A stretch of 64,000 nt of DNA from Pseudomonas sp. URMO17WK12:I2 (GCF_003253735.1 NZ_QKYW01000002.1:210367-274366), one strand, 5' to 3'. Shown: positions 26,537 to 34,699, counted from the first letter of the stretch. The notes: generated by a model from the sequence alone, not told the origin. Numbers and translations are program-made.

Positions 26537-26554
26537 CCGCTTTCGGCCAAAAGC
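26537..26554. repeat. Left copy of an 18-bp repeat flanking the ankyrin gene pair
   Basis: CCGCTTTCGGCCAAAAGC here and CCGCTTCTGGCCAAAAGC at 30142-30159 agree at 16 of 18 positions in the same orientation. They bracket the two ankyrin genes. A weaker relative occurs near 37418. It may be only a dispersed Pseudomonas intergenic motif. Confidence 0.45.
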
Positions 26555-26711
26555 GGACGATTAAAAAGTAGGCTTGGAATCAAGCGGGGGTCGTTAACGA
26601 CGATTTCACTCTTGGGGACTAGATAGATCAGAGACAGTCTACTCACCCAAAGCTGGTTAAGTTGGTGCCGATAAAATCCGTTTCCTTTTCGCTGGTAGGT
26701 GAGTTCGCAGT

Positions 26712-28271
26712 TTACGGGACTGCAACGTGCGCTCGTTGAGAAATCCCGCCATTGGCCGCTACCCACTGCATAAACGCTTGGGTGTCTGCACTTTTTTCCG
26801 TTTGCTGTTCTAGGTGGTATAGCAAGCTGCCTGAACCGGCATTGGCAAACCCCTGCACGTACTCGGATTCCAGCTGAACACTAAGCATCGGCGCCCCAAG
26901 CAGGCCTGTCTCCCGCGCGCCCGGTGCATTGATGTCGGCACCATGTGCCACCAGCAACTTCGCCAGGTCCGTGCGTAGCCCAGACCATTTATTGCCATCT
27001 GCGCAGCAGAAGTTAATTAGCAGTAGAAACAGCGAACCGGCGTAACCAAAGCAAGTGCTGCTCTGGTAGTAAACGTGAGCCTGGCAAGCAAGGTTGGGGT
27101 TTAGGCCGCGCTCTAGTAAAGCCCGGAAAATACCGAGCGTGGCGGCGGCTTCGTTGTCGTCCAGCGGGTGGTTGCTGTCGTTAAAGGCAAGGTGATAAAG
27201 CACCTTGCCTTGAAAGTAACTGGGCTCCAACCATTGGCTAACATCTGCACCAGCCGAGATCAGGCCAAGGGCAATACTGGGCTTGATGGTTAGTGCCGTA
27301 AGTGCCGCGGGCTCACCTCCTACAGAGCTGTTCAGGTCGATACCAGCTGCTACCAACTGCTCCAGAGTCTCCGACCCTCGCGAACTATAAATGAGGCGTT
27401 CTAGACGGTCAGAGTCATATTGGATTTCTGGCGCGATGGCCAGCGCGCCGTTACGCTCCAGCAGAGCCAGCAGCACTGCGTCATCGTCGAACAGCTCGGC
27501 ACTGTGAAACAACAGCGAGCCTTGCTCTTCTGAGAACGGCTGGTTGATGTCTGCGCCCGCCTCTATGAGCATTTCGGTCATGGCTGGGTCTTTGTAAAAC
27601 CCCTTGGCCGTTAACCAAACCTCATTAACGTCGGCGCCGCCGGCCAGCAGACCTGCGAGGACGGCGTGGCGATCTTTCTGTTGCTCTAAAGCAGAAATTG
27701 CAAAGATGACTTCCTGCGTGTATGGCTTGCATGCACTCAAGTTGACGCCTGCCTTGAGCAACGCTGCCATCGACTTTTCCAAATAGTGTTCACAGGCGTG
27801 AACAAATAATGGGCGGCCGGTAAAAATACAGTTGGGGTCTAGGCCTGCCTTGATGAGCGCAGCCAGCGAGCTGTCCTGCTCATCTTGGATAAACATGTAT
27901 GCCTTGCCAGCATCGTCCAGGATAGGTTTAGGGAATGCTTTGGCGGAAATCTTTTTGCCAGCTTGGAAGCAGATGGTTTCAGATTCGCCTACTTGGGTGT
28001 ATTCGGCAGAAATACGAATGTAGTCGGCGCCTAAGGTATGTAACGCATCCACCTGCGCTTTGCCCATCATGTCGTGGCTGGATGCTTCGAGAGTGAAGAG
28101 CAGCAAATTTCCGTACAACGCGGGCGGCGTCAGTACCGGATTGTCCCAGCCACTTAGCAGTGAGCCTTGATAGGCACCACTACGCTCCAGCTTTTGCAAT
28201 TCGGCTAGCAGTGGAGCGAGTTTTTCCTTCGGCTCGGCAATGCATTCGACCTTGAAATAATTTTCTGCCAT
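26712..28271 (-). CDS. Ankyrin-repeat protein, 519 aa
   Basis: Starts MAENYFKVEC; the open frame extends to 28376, but GGAAG lies just before this ATG. The first about 125 residues form a non-repeat domain. From about residue 125 there are degenerate ankyrin units with the typical ends LIKAGLDPN, LLKAGVNLS, LLAGGADVN, LIEAGADIN, LVAAGIDLN, LISAGADVS, LLERGLNPN and LVAHGADIN. No signal peptide is seen. Ankyrin repeats mediate protein binding; no enzymatic domain is visible. The gene is more AT-rich than the core genes either side, and a second ankyrin gene lies upstream, suggesting an accessory locus. Confidence 0.85.
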   Translation of the reverse strand: MAENYFKVECIAEPKEKLAPLLAELQKLERSGAYQGSLLSGWDNPVLTPPALYGNLLLFTLEASSHDMMGKAQVDALHTLGADYIRISAEYTQVGESETICFQAGKKISAKAFPKPILDDAGKAYMFIQDEQDSSLAALIKAGLDPNCIFTGRPLFVHACEHYLEKSMAALLKAGVNLSACKPYTQEVIFAISALEQQKDRHAVLAGLLAGGADVNEVWLTAKGFYKDPAMTEMLIEAGADINQPFSEEQGSLLFHSAELFDDDAVLLALLERNGALAIAPEIQYDSDRLERLIYSSRGSETLEQLVAAGIDLNSSVGGEPAALTALTIKPSIALGLISAGADVSQWLEPSYFQGKVLYHLAFNDSNHPLDDNEAAATLGIFRALLERGLNPNLACQAHVYYQSSTCFGYAGSLFLLLINFCCADGNKWSGLRTDLAKLLVAHGADINAPGARETGLLGAPMLSVQLESEYVQGFANAGSGSLLYHLEQQTEKSADTQAFMQWVAANGGISQRAHVAVP

Positions 28272-28544
28272 TTTTTCTTCCCTGAAGGTAGTACGAGTTA
28301 AAGGCAGCCTAACTGGTTGTAGCTCAGGCCGAAATATAAAAAATTGAAAACTAGTATTGGGCGGGGCGAACAACACCGCTGCAAAAAGATTGCCTATGGA
28401 CGATGATTTTTGATCCCCCAGCTTTTGCCGATGGCCCCTCTAAGGGCGGGGGTAGATGTAATTCATCATTCTTAAAGTCCGCCTCTCGCCGGTAGCAGCC
28501 TATCGTCTCCGGCGGCTATCGGTCAGGAGGGACGTTAAGAGTGG

Positions 28545-28573
28545 TAAAAAATCTGCCCCATTCCTACCGGGGC
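28545..28573 (-). terminator. Rho-independent terminator of the upstream ankyrin gene
   Basis: On the minus strand GCCCC, a 9-base loop and GGGGC (28573..28555) are followed by AGATTTTTT. It lies five bases after the stop of the ankyrin gene starting at 29807, so that gene is transcribed separately from the one at 26712. Confidence 0.8.
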
Positions 28574-28577
28574 CTTC

Positions 28578-29807
28578 TTACGATACTGTAGATAGGTACT
28601 CAGCAACAGCTTCGTGACCATAAGCTCTTGCAAGGTTAATTGCCGGAGCCTCGCATGTCAGCTTTCTATCCATGCCAAACCTGGGAGACTTGATATATGC
28701 AGTGTCAAGCTTTACACCCATCCCTACCAGTATCTTTACAATCTCGAGATTTCCGTTCGCCGCCGCCTCGGCCAGCGGACTGCTAGGTGTCTGGCTATAT
28801 AAGGGCAGAGATATCCTCATGTCGCCTGCTCCCGTAGGCGGCAGATTACAAGCCTCGAAAAGTTCTTCTGATGCGCAGGATGCAAAGCCTTTCCCAGAGT
28901 AAACAATATATTTCGATGAGTCGGTGGCGTGCACATCTGCCCCCAAGCCAACAAAATACTCTACCAAGTCAATATGATTATGCTCGCATGCGGCAGACAA
29001 CATAGTCCGATTATTATCAACCAGATCAAGTATGCGTGGCTCAATTCGCAATAATCGCTCAATTACATTAGCCATTCGATGCTTAACCGCAGGTATAGCC
29101 ATGTGGTAAGGATACTCATGGGTACTACCTTTCTTCCTGCCTGCGTCCAAGCTATCTAGTAAATACAGCGCAATCTCTTCATGGCCATTTTCTGCAGCCA
29201 ATACTGCTGCGCGAACCAGCGTCTTTTTGTCTTTTTTAAACTCTACAATCAGTTTGACAATATCCAGTCTTCCTTGCCGCGCGGCTTCACCTAGCGGGCG
29301 ATCATCTTTGCCTATCCTGCCGTATCGATCTTTTACGTAGGGATTGCACAACCCAGAGCCAACGAGCGCTTCGCAGCACTCGTAATTACCACTGATAACT
29401 GCGATTAATAGCGGGGGTTCGGTATGACGCTTCTTGTTTGGTTCGAAACCTTTACTAATCATAAGGCGAATCATGTCAGCCTTCCCCAATAAAGCAGCCT
29501 CGGCCACGGCAGCTTTATAGGGGAAGAGCGTCTGCACATGCTGTAGCGAAAATACTTTGTCGGCAATCTTCAGAGCATTTTTTAATACGATAACCTGTGG
29601 AACTGTCCAATGATAAAAATTGATATTTTCAGGATCGTTTCTTAGAATATCTCCAATCCATGAACCACTAAAGTGATGACCCAAAAAAAGACCTTGCTCA
29701 AGAAGTGAATTGAACTTTTCGGCATCATCCGCGGCTATGGTCTTGAATATTTCCTCTTCCAGCTCATCGGTTAATTCCAGAACGCTCTGAGGCCCGTAGT
29801 TCAACAT
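28578..29807 (-). CDS. Ankyrin-repeat protein, 409 aa
   Basis: Start chosen at MLNYGPQSVL because GGAAGGA lies six bases upstream; an in-frame ATG at 29822 is possible. After an N-terminal domain of about 100 residues (DELEEEIFKTIAADDAEKFNSLLEQG), ankyrin units occur with KADMIRLMISKGFEPN, YECCEALVGSGL, GRLDIVKLIVEF, GHEEIALYLLDSLD, NHIDLVEYFVGLGADVHATD and GNLEIVKILVGMGVKLDTA, ending with GHEAVAEYLS. No secretion signal or enzymatic domain. AT-rich codon use (many Ile-ATA/ATT and Lys-AAA codons) contrasts with neighbouring genes, a sign of recent acquisition. Confidence 0.88.
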   Translation of the reverse strand: MLNYGPQSVLELTDELEEEIFKTIAADDAEKFNSLLEQGLFLGHHFSGSWIGDILRNDPENINFYHWTVPQVIVLKNALKIADKVFSLQHVQTLFPYKAAVAEAALLGKADMIRLMISKGFEPNKKRHTEPPLLIAVISGNYECCEALVGSGLCNPYVKDRYGRIGKDDRPLGEAARQGRLDIVKLIVEFKKDKKTLVRAAVLAAENGHEEIALYLLDSLDAGRKKGSTHEYPYHMAIPAVKHRMANVIERLLRIEPRILDLVDNNRTMLSAACEHNHIDLVEYFVGLGADVHATDSSKYIVYSGKGFASCASEELFEACNLPPTGAGDMRISLPLYSQTPSSPLAEAAANGNLEIVKILVGMGVKLDTAYIKSPRFGMDRKLTCEAPAINLARAYGHEAVAEYLSTVS

Positions 29808-30189
29808 ATCTGATCCTTCCATAGAGGTGATTATCGGCTGACACTACTTGCCTTCCTCGTGGCTCGCGCATCAATCAACAGCTATTTCCTGAATCTCCGC
29901 ATGCAACCCAGCTGAGGTAGCTGCCAGTTTCGTGGATCGTGGCAGAGAAACGCACAGCTATCTCTATTTTCACCTATGAGGAGCGAAACATCCCACCAGA
30001 TTTGTGTCCGAACAGCGATTTAGATCGGAAGCCTGCTGCATCCTAGCGAGAAATTCGCCACCAGTACGTGGGCAAAATCGCATTATTAAACTCGACACTC
30101 CGCCTAAAAGAACGCAGTCAGACCAGCTGTAGGCCAAACGTCCGCTTCTGGCCAAAAGCAACCATCCACAACGCCTCTGCTACCCAAAC
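29808..30189. other. Intergenic region upstream of the C4-like leader
   Basis: These 382 bases hold the ankyrin-gene promoter and the right copy of the 18-bp repeat (30142-30159). No convincing coding sequence is seen. Confidence 0.5.
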
Positions 30190-30218
30190 TTGCCTCCTCC
30201 CTCCCCCCACGCTAAAGT
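30190..30218 (+). promoter_or_regulatory. Sigma-70-type promoter of the C4-like operon
   Basis: TTGCCT (30190-30195), a 17-base spacer and TAAAGT (30213-30218) fit a housekeeping promoter. The expected start near 30225 coincides with the first leader hairpin. Confidence 0.5.
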
Positions 30219-30224
30219 CCCCCC

Positions 30225-30312
30225 GTCACGGTAAATCCCGTGACCGGGTGTGGTAACCCGTGGGAATCAAGGCGCGAAGCGCCATTGCTCTGAAATAGCA
30301 GGCGTTTTTTTA
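30225..30312 (+). ncRNA. Structured 5' leader RNA with terminator-like end
   Basis: Consecutive hairpins: GTCACGG/CCGTGAC (30225-30244), CGGGT/ACCCG with loop GTGGTA (30245-30260), GGCGC/GCGCC (30271-30283). The last arm can instead pair downstream (CGCC...GGCG with TGCT/AGCA) directly before TTTTTTT (30305-30311), a terminator-like structure. The exposed GTGTGGTAACCCGTGGG (30248-30264) copies the antisense target at 30419-30435 with 15 of 17 matches. This leader could be a separate short RNA of about 88 nt or the 5' end of the operon transcript. Confidence 0.5.
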
Positions 30313-30336
30313 TGCCTGCCGTTTCCGTGCATCTAT

Positions 30337-30411
30337 GGCGGGCCGTGTGAGGCGGGCTTCGGCCCGGCCGGTTCCCTTGGTTCCCGGTTTACCACCCTTG
30401 CACGGTCCGCC
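30337..30411 (+). ncRNA. C4-like antisense RNA (75 nt)
   Basis: GGCGGGCCGTG (30337-30347) pairs fully with CACGGTCCGCC (30401-30411), one G-U included, closing a 75-nt domain; phage P1 C4 RNA is about 77 nt. Inside are CGGGC-TTCG-GCCCG (30353-30366) and CCGG/CCGG (30368-30371, 30384-30387) holding a 12-base loop. The loop sequence CCTTGGTTC (30375-30383) complements GAACCAAGG (30451-30459), which overlaps the next ribosome binding site. TTACCAC (30389-30395) complements GTGGTAA (30421-30427). In P1 and P7, C4 is cut from the same transcript and blocks translation of the leader ORF icd, coupled to ant. The layout here is the same; homology is inferred from architecture. Confidence 0.6.
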
Positions 30412-30418
30412 TCCATTC

Positions 30419-30461
30419 GTGTGGTAACGAGTGGGCGCGGCTCCTTAAGCGAACCAAGGAG
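30419..30461 (+). promoter_or_regulatory. Predicted antisense target and ribosome binding site
   Basis: GTGTGGTAAC (30419-30428) and GAACCAAGG (30451-30459) are complementary to the two loop regions of the C4-like RNA. AAGGAG (30456-30461) is the ribosome binding site of the ORF at 30472, so pairing would hide it. Confidence 0.55.
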
Positions 30462-30471
30462 CATAAGGAAA

Positions 30472-30564
30472 ATGCACTATCCCCCTTTTACCCAAGGGCA
30501 CCGCCCTGGGCTGCAAGTCGTGTTCTCCACTTCCATCCCGGAGGTGCCGCATGAGCCGCTCTGA
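30472..30564 (+). CDS. 30-aa leader ORF (icd-like position)
   Basis: ATG 30472 lies 10 bases after AAGGAG and encodes 30 residues, MHYPPFTQGHRPGLQVVF... ending EPL. It overlaps the next gene by 14 bases in another frame. The position between a C4-like RNA and a coupled downstream gene parallels icd in the P1 immI operon, where leader translation is needed for expression of the gene that follows. No function beyond coupling is proposed. Confidence 0.55.
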   Translation: MHYPPFTQGHRPGLQVVFSTSIPEVPHEPL

Positions 30565-30793
30565 ATCCGTCGTTATCCCCTTCCCTACTCCACCAAACCC
30601 AATGCTCAGCCATATGGCCGACGATTATTCGGTGCTGGCCGCCGCCGAGTACCGGGCTGCGCTGCTGGCCAAGTTGCTCAGGCGTATGCCGGAGCGGGAA
30701 ATGGCGAGTACCACCAGTGAGTTGCTTACCGAGCTGGTGGTGCTGTATCGCCAGGCCATCAACCAGGCGCAAGGGAGGCCCAAGCATGATTGA
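30551..30793 (+). CDS. 80-aa protein of the C4-like operon
   Basis: Starts MSRSESVVIPFP, with GGAGGTG upstream inside the leader ORF. The product has a Pro-rich N-terminus and a helical, mildly basic body: DDYSVLAAAEYRAALLAKLLRRMPEREMAS, then LLTELVVLYRQAINQA. No signal peptide or known family recognised. It overlaps both the leader ORF (14 bases) and the next gene (8 bases), so all three are probably translated as a coupled set controlled by the antisense leader. Confidence 0.65.
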   Translation: MSRSESVVIPFPTPPNPMLSHMADDYSVLAAAEYRAALLAKLLRRMPEREMASTTSELLTELVVLYRQAINQAQGRPKHD

Positions 30794-31088
30794 ACGCCAA
30801 CAGCACTTCGCCTATTTGCCCGCCCATGATGGCCACGAGGCCGCCACCTTTGGCTTGAGCGCGACCTGCCAGGCGAGCTTCACCCACGGCGTCCACCAGG
30901 CGCAGGCCTGGCTGGACGACGGCAACAGCGGCTGGCTATGGACGGGCCTGCTGCTGGAGCGCCAGCAGTTCCCGGCCGGTGCGCAGCGCCATGCCTTCGA
31001 GCTGGGCTTTCTCAGCCGTATTCACCAGCGCCTGTGCTCGCCTTTGGGTGGCGGGCACCTGGCCAGGCGAACGGAGCTGCGCCTGTAA
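30786..31088 (+). CDS. 100-aa protein of the C4-like operon, possibly QslA-like
   Basis: ATG 30786 overlaps the preceding stop by 8 bases. The 100-aa product has the pattern FTHGVHQAQAWLDDGNSGWLWTGLLLERQQF, then FELGFLSRIHQRLC near residues 73-86. This resembles, from memory, the small Pseudomonas family that includes the LasR anti-activator QslA, many members of which are short orphan genes; this link is weak and based on a few motifs. No membrane segment. Confidence 0.65.
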   Translation: MIERQQHFAYLPAHDGHEAATFGLSATCQASFTHGVHQAQAWLDDGNSGWLWTGLLLERQQFPAGAQRHAFELGFLSRIHQRLCSPLGGGHLARRTELRL

Positions 31089-31436
31089 GCCGGCAAGCGG
31101 TGGGCTGCTTCAGGTAGCCCATCGCTTGCCATTCGCTCAGGTATCGGCGTAGAGCACATAAGCTCCAGTAAGGCGCTGCGCTGTTGCGTGAGGGCGGCTG
31201 CTAAGGTCGCCGGCAAACCCATTACGGCGCTAAGCCCCGAATGAACAGCTCTGCCAGCACCTGTCTACACAATGGTAATTGCCTCGCCGAACGGCGCTGG
31301 GCTTCCTCCTGGCTGAGCGATACGATGCCCATCAACCTCCATACAAACGATGACGAGGGAGTGGTTTTGCGGCTTGATGACGCCTGTTGATTTGGGCTTT
31401 CAGAGGGCACCAGACCAACCTCCAGGGAGAGGCAGC
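31089..31436. other. Intergenic region with a possible regulator remnant
   Basis: 348 bases between the C4-like operon and the DUF6151 gene. The only protein-like content is the minus-strand frame ending at 31222 listed separately. No hairpin with U-run was seen after the stop at 31088. Confidence 0.4.
31222..31350 (-). pseudogene. Possible C-terminal remnant of a TetR-type regulator
   Basis: A minus-strand frame reads FVWRLMGIVSLSQEEAQRR...LCRQVLAELFIRGLAP before a TAA at 31224..31222. The end resembles the last helices of TetR regulators (...LxxLFLRGL). Upstream, the frame continues into sequence that overlaps the DUF6151 gene start and is not protein-like, so only a fragment could remain. 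Evidence is slight. Confidence 0.2.
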
Positions 31437-31985
31437 TTGGCAAACAGCGTTGTGACGTGCGAGTGCGCACAGGTTGCGATCGAGCTCGATGGTGCGCCGC
31501 TCATCTGCGCAGAATGCCATTGCACCAGTTGCCGGCAAGCGGCGGTACGCCTTGAGCAGCTGCCACTTGCGCGGCAGATGCTCGAAGGCAATGCAGGCAC
31601 GCAGTTCGTGCTCTATCGCAAAGACAGAATCCAGTTCCTGCGTGGTCAGAATCTCCTAGAGGCTTTCCGGCTCGGGCCAAAAGCGCCAACGCGTCGGGTG
31701 ATCAGCCGGTGCTGCAACAGCCCGGTCTTTCTCGAATTCCAGAGTGGCCACTGGCTCAGCCTGTATGCGAGCCTCTGGCCAGAAGAGACACGACCAACGC
31801 CACAGCTGCGCACAATGACCGGCGACAGAACAGACCACATGGCACTCGATGATGCCGTTCCAGCGAGCACCCTTCAGACCTGGCGATTCTATGCAAAGCT
31901 GTTGGGCGCCTGGATTGCCATGGGATTCAAGTCGCCAGAGATCCGCATTGGCGAGGAGACTGAGCGGCATAAAAGCGGAAATTGA
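31437..31985 (+). CDS. DUF6151 / GFA-like zinc-binding protein
   Basis: About 182 aa if translation starts at TTG 31437, which has GGGAGAGG just upstream; an ATG at 31350 gives 29 extra, non-conserved-looking residues and lacks a ribosome binding site. CECAQVAIEL, then CAECHCTSCRQAA (about residues 25-37) and RCCNSPVFLEF supply the Cys pairs typical of GFA-type (glutathione-dependent formaldehyde-activating enzyme-like) zinc proteins. The C-terminal helix KLLGAWIAMGFKSPEI is usual in the DUF6151 group. Enzymatic activity of this group is not established. Confidence 0.8.
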   Translation: MANSVVTCECAQVAIELDGAPLICAECHCTSCRQAAVRLEQLPLARQMLEGNAGTQFVLYRKDRIQFLRGQNLLEAFRLGPKAPTRRVISRCCNSPVFLEFQSGHWLSLYASLWPEETRPTPQLRTMTGDRTDHMALDDAVPASTLQTWRFYAKLLGAWIAMGFKSPEIRIGEETERHKSGN

Positions 31986-32209
31986 ATGGCCTCGTTTCTA
32001 GAACTGGCTGGGGCTCCAAGCCGTATTCATCGGCACGTAGGGCGGCCACTGCGAAGCTTGTCCGGCATCTCTACAAGTACCATCAAGGCTCAGCAAAAAA
32101 GGACGATTCATTTATCGGAATCACTGCCCGCCCTGGGGCGTCAGCAGCCTTTGAACACGCGCAGGAACAGCCAATAGCAGGCTTGCCCAGATGACTATCG
32201 ACAGCTTGA

Positions 32210-33217
32210 TCATGAACGCACCGAGGGCACTTGCCGACTAGCACCAGGCGGCTGGCCGTTGATGCGCTTGAAAGCCCGACTGAAGGCTGCTTGTGATGTG
32301 TAACCCAGGCGTTGCGCCACCGTTTCGATGGACAGCTTCTCGCTGCTCAACAACTGGCTGGCTAGGCGCATCCGCAGCTCGGTGGCATAGCGCAGCGGTG
32401 GCACGCCAATGGTGGCCTGGAAGCGCTGCGCGAAGACCGAGCGTGATACATGGGACTGCGCAGCCAGTTCTGCCACCGTCCATTCGCGCCCGGGTTGGCG
32501 GTGCAGTGCCAAAATGGCGCGCGCCAGGCGTGGGTCACGCAAGGCTGCCACCAGGCCGGCGGCGTTTTCACAGCCGCACTCAATCCAGCCACGCACAATC
32601 ATCGCCGCGGCGACCTCTGCGAGCCGCGCAAGGATTCCGGCATAACCGATGCGCCCTGCGCAGATCTCACCTTTGATGGACTCGAGAATCGGCAGCAGGC
32701 CTGGATAGCGTTGCCCCCCGGTATCCGCCGTCATGACATCGGGCATCAGTTTGCCCAGCGCATGCATGCCGCCTAGATCGAACGCCATACAACCGTAGAA
32801 GAGCACTGCACTTGGCGTGGTATGCGTACTGGGACAGGTATCGACCCCACTCACCGACTCGCCCAAGGGAGCGGCCTGATGGTGGTCGATAGGCTGGGAG
32901 GGAACGTGCGGGCCGGACAGCAGTTCATGCGCCACGCCCTGGGGCAGAAGGACGGTACTGCCTGCCGATAATTCATAGTGCGCTCCGTCACGGGTACGCA
33001 ACAGGGCGTTGCCGACGGCCAGGAAATGGAAGTACGCATGCCCCGGCATGTCATCAAAGGCAAAACCAAAGGTGGGGCCGGTTTGAACGCGGCGGTATTG
33101 AACGCCGCGCAAGCGCATGCCGGTAAGCAGTTCGCTGATGAGATCGGACGATAAGGCAAAATGCTCTGACTCGGTCATTTCAGGTGTTTCGATCATAAGT
33201 TCAAGACTTGGCATCAT
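32210..33217 (-). CDS. AraC-family transcriptional regulator (cupin_6 type)
   Basis: A 335-aa regulator. The N-terminal cupin-like domain runs over about residues 20-200 (HAYFHFLAVGNALLRTRDG, LSAGSTVLLPQGVAHEL). The C-terminal AraC domain has two HTHs: WTVAELAAQSHVSRSVFAQRFQATIGVPPLRYATELRM and LSIETVAQRLGYTSQAAFSRAFKRINGQPP. A shorter start at MIETPEM is possible. It is divergent from the MFS gene at 33280, only 62 bases apart, and is its likely regulator. Confidence 0.92.
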   Translation of the reverse strand: MMPSLELMIETPEMTESEHFALSSDLISELLTGMRLRGVQYRRVQTGPTFGFAFDDMPGHAYFHFLAVGNALLRTRDGAHYELSAGSTVLLPQGVAHELLSGPHVPSQPIDHHQAAPLGESVSGVDTCPSTHTTPSAVLFYGCMAFDLGGMHALGKLMPDVMTADTGGQRYPGLLPILESIKGEICAGRIGYAGILARLAEVAAAMIVRGWIECGCENAAGLVAALRDPRLARAILALHRQPGREWTVAELAAQSHVSRSVFAQRFQATIGVPPLRYATELRMRLASQLLSSEKLSIETVAQRLGYTSQAAFSRAFKRINGQPPGASRQVPSVRS

Positions 33218-33279
33218 AGATCATCCAGCAGTGCCTCCCTAGAATTTCGACTCGAATCGATTTCCAAGGATTTCCTGCA

Positions 33280-34515
33280 ATGAGCAATGATGTTTCTAGC
33301 GCAGCCCTGAGTGGCGCTACCGGGCTGGAGCCGGCAGCTCCGGCGTGGATGGCGGTGTTTTCACTGGCCATGGGGGTGTTCGGCCTGCTGACGGCAGAGT
33401 ACCTTCCGGCCAGCCTGCTGACGCCAATGGCCACGGATCTTGGTGTTTCCGAGGCGCTGGCAGGCCAGGCGGTAACCGTGACAGCGGTAGTCGCCTTGTT
33501 TGCAGGCTTGCTTGTGCCAGGCCTGACGAGCGGGCTTGATCGACGTGTGGTGCTGCTGGGTTTTTCAGTGCTGATGATTGCCTCCAACTTGCTGGTGGCC
33601 TTGTCCTCCAGCCTGGAGTTCATGCTGGTGATGCGCGTTCTGCTTGGCATAGCCCTGGGGGGCTTCTGGAGCATGGCTGCAGCGGTGGCCATCCGGCTGG
33701 TGCCTGCGAAATCGGTTCCCAGGGCGCTCTCCATCATCTTCAGCGGAATTGCGGTGGGAACGGTGGTCTCCGTCCCATTGGGTAGTTACCTGGGTGGGCT
33801 TTATGGCTGGCGCAGCGCTTTTTTCGTGGCTGCCGCTGTTGGCACGCTGATTCTGATTTTCCAGTGGTTTACGCTGCCAACCATGGCGCCGCGAAAAATG
33901 CTGCGCACAGCATCGGTACTGCAATTGCTTCGGCGCCCGGGCATTGCTATCGGCATGCTGGGGTGCGTGCTTGCCCATACCGGGCAATTCGCTCTCTTTA
34001 CCTATATTCGCCCCGCCCTTGAAAGCGTTGCGCCTATAGACGTGGACAGGCTGTCCTTGATGTTGCTGGGCTTTGGTGTCGCCAATTTTGTGGGGACCCT
34101 GCTCGCTGGCTGGCTGATCGAGCGCAGTTTGCGCGTGACCTTGGCACTGATGCCGGCGTTGGTCGGGCTGGCTGCATTCGGCATGATCGCGCTCCCCATC
34201 GAGTTGCCCGGTCTGATGCTGCTGGTCGCGTTCTGGGGCCTGGCCTTTGGTGGCGTGCCGGTGGCCTGGTCGAATTGGGTCGCGCGTGCGGTTCCGGATC
34301 AAGCGGAAACGGCAGGAGGAATGGTCGTGGCTTCTGTTCAGTCCTCTATCGCGACAGGTGCAGCGCTGGGTGGGTTGGTGTTCGGCACCAGTGGCGTGCA
34401 AGGCGTCTTCATCACCGCAGGCGCCGTGATGCTTCTGGCCGCGCTGGTAATCGCCCTATGGGTACGGGCCGAGTTGCCCAAACACGGGGCCGCAGGCACG
34501 GCAATTCACCTTTGA
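33280..34515 (+). CDS. MFS transporter, DHA1 (AraJ/NepI-like) family
   Basis: A 411-aa inner-membrane protein with 12 hydrophobic helices. GVFGLLTAEYLPASLLTPMATDLGVSEALAGQAV at the N-terminus and VMRVLLGIALGGFWSMAAAVAIRLVP (about residues 110-135) are typical of the purine-nucleoside/arabinose efflux group (NepI, AraJ, PbuE). It likely exports a small metabolite or drug, induced by the divergent AraC regulator. Confidence 0.9.
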   Translation: MSNDVSSAALSGATGLEPAAPAWMAVFSLAMGVFGLLTAEYLPASLLTPMATDLGVSEALAGQAVTVTAVVALFAGLLVPGLTSGLDRRVVLLGFSVLMIASNLLVALSSSLEFMLVMRVLLGIALGGFWSMAAAVAIRLVPAKSVPRALSIIFSGIAVGTVVSVPLGSYLGGLYGWRSAFFVAAAVGTLILIFQWFTLPTMAPRKMLRTASVLQLLRRPGIAIGMLGCVLAHTGQFALFTYIRPALESVAPIDVDRLSLMLLGFGVANFVGTLLAGWLIERSLRVTLALMPALVGLAAFGMIALPIELPGLMLLVAFWGLAFGGVPVAWSNWVARAVPDQAETAGGMVVASVQSSIATGAALGGLVFGTSGVQGVFITAGAVMLLAALVIALWVRAELPKHGAAGTAIHL

Positions 34516-34699
34516 GGGTCATACTCCCCTCGACCTGGCAGTATCGCTACGCTCACGCCAGGCTTGCCTAAGGCACCTGCAGGCATTCAACACTGCGGCC
34601 CGTGCTGGTTGCTCTCAAGGCATCTGGCTATCGATCACGGCAACTGAGATATTGCGAGGCTTGCCTGAGCCATGACAGGCCCATCGAAAGGGAGTTTCC

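Noticed and set aside
30250..30564. A 104-codon frame covering the C4-like region
   Set aside because: The upstream part lies in hairpin-rich leader sequence. Only the last 30 codons have a ribosome binding site and a sensible start.
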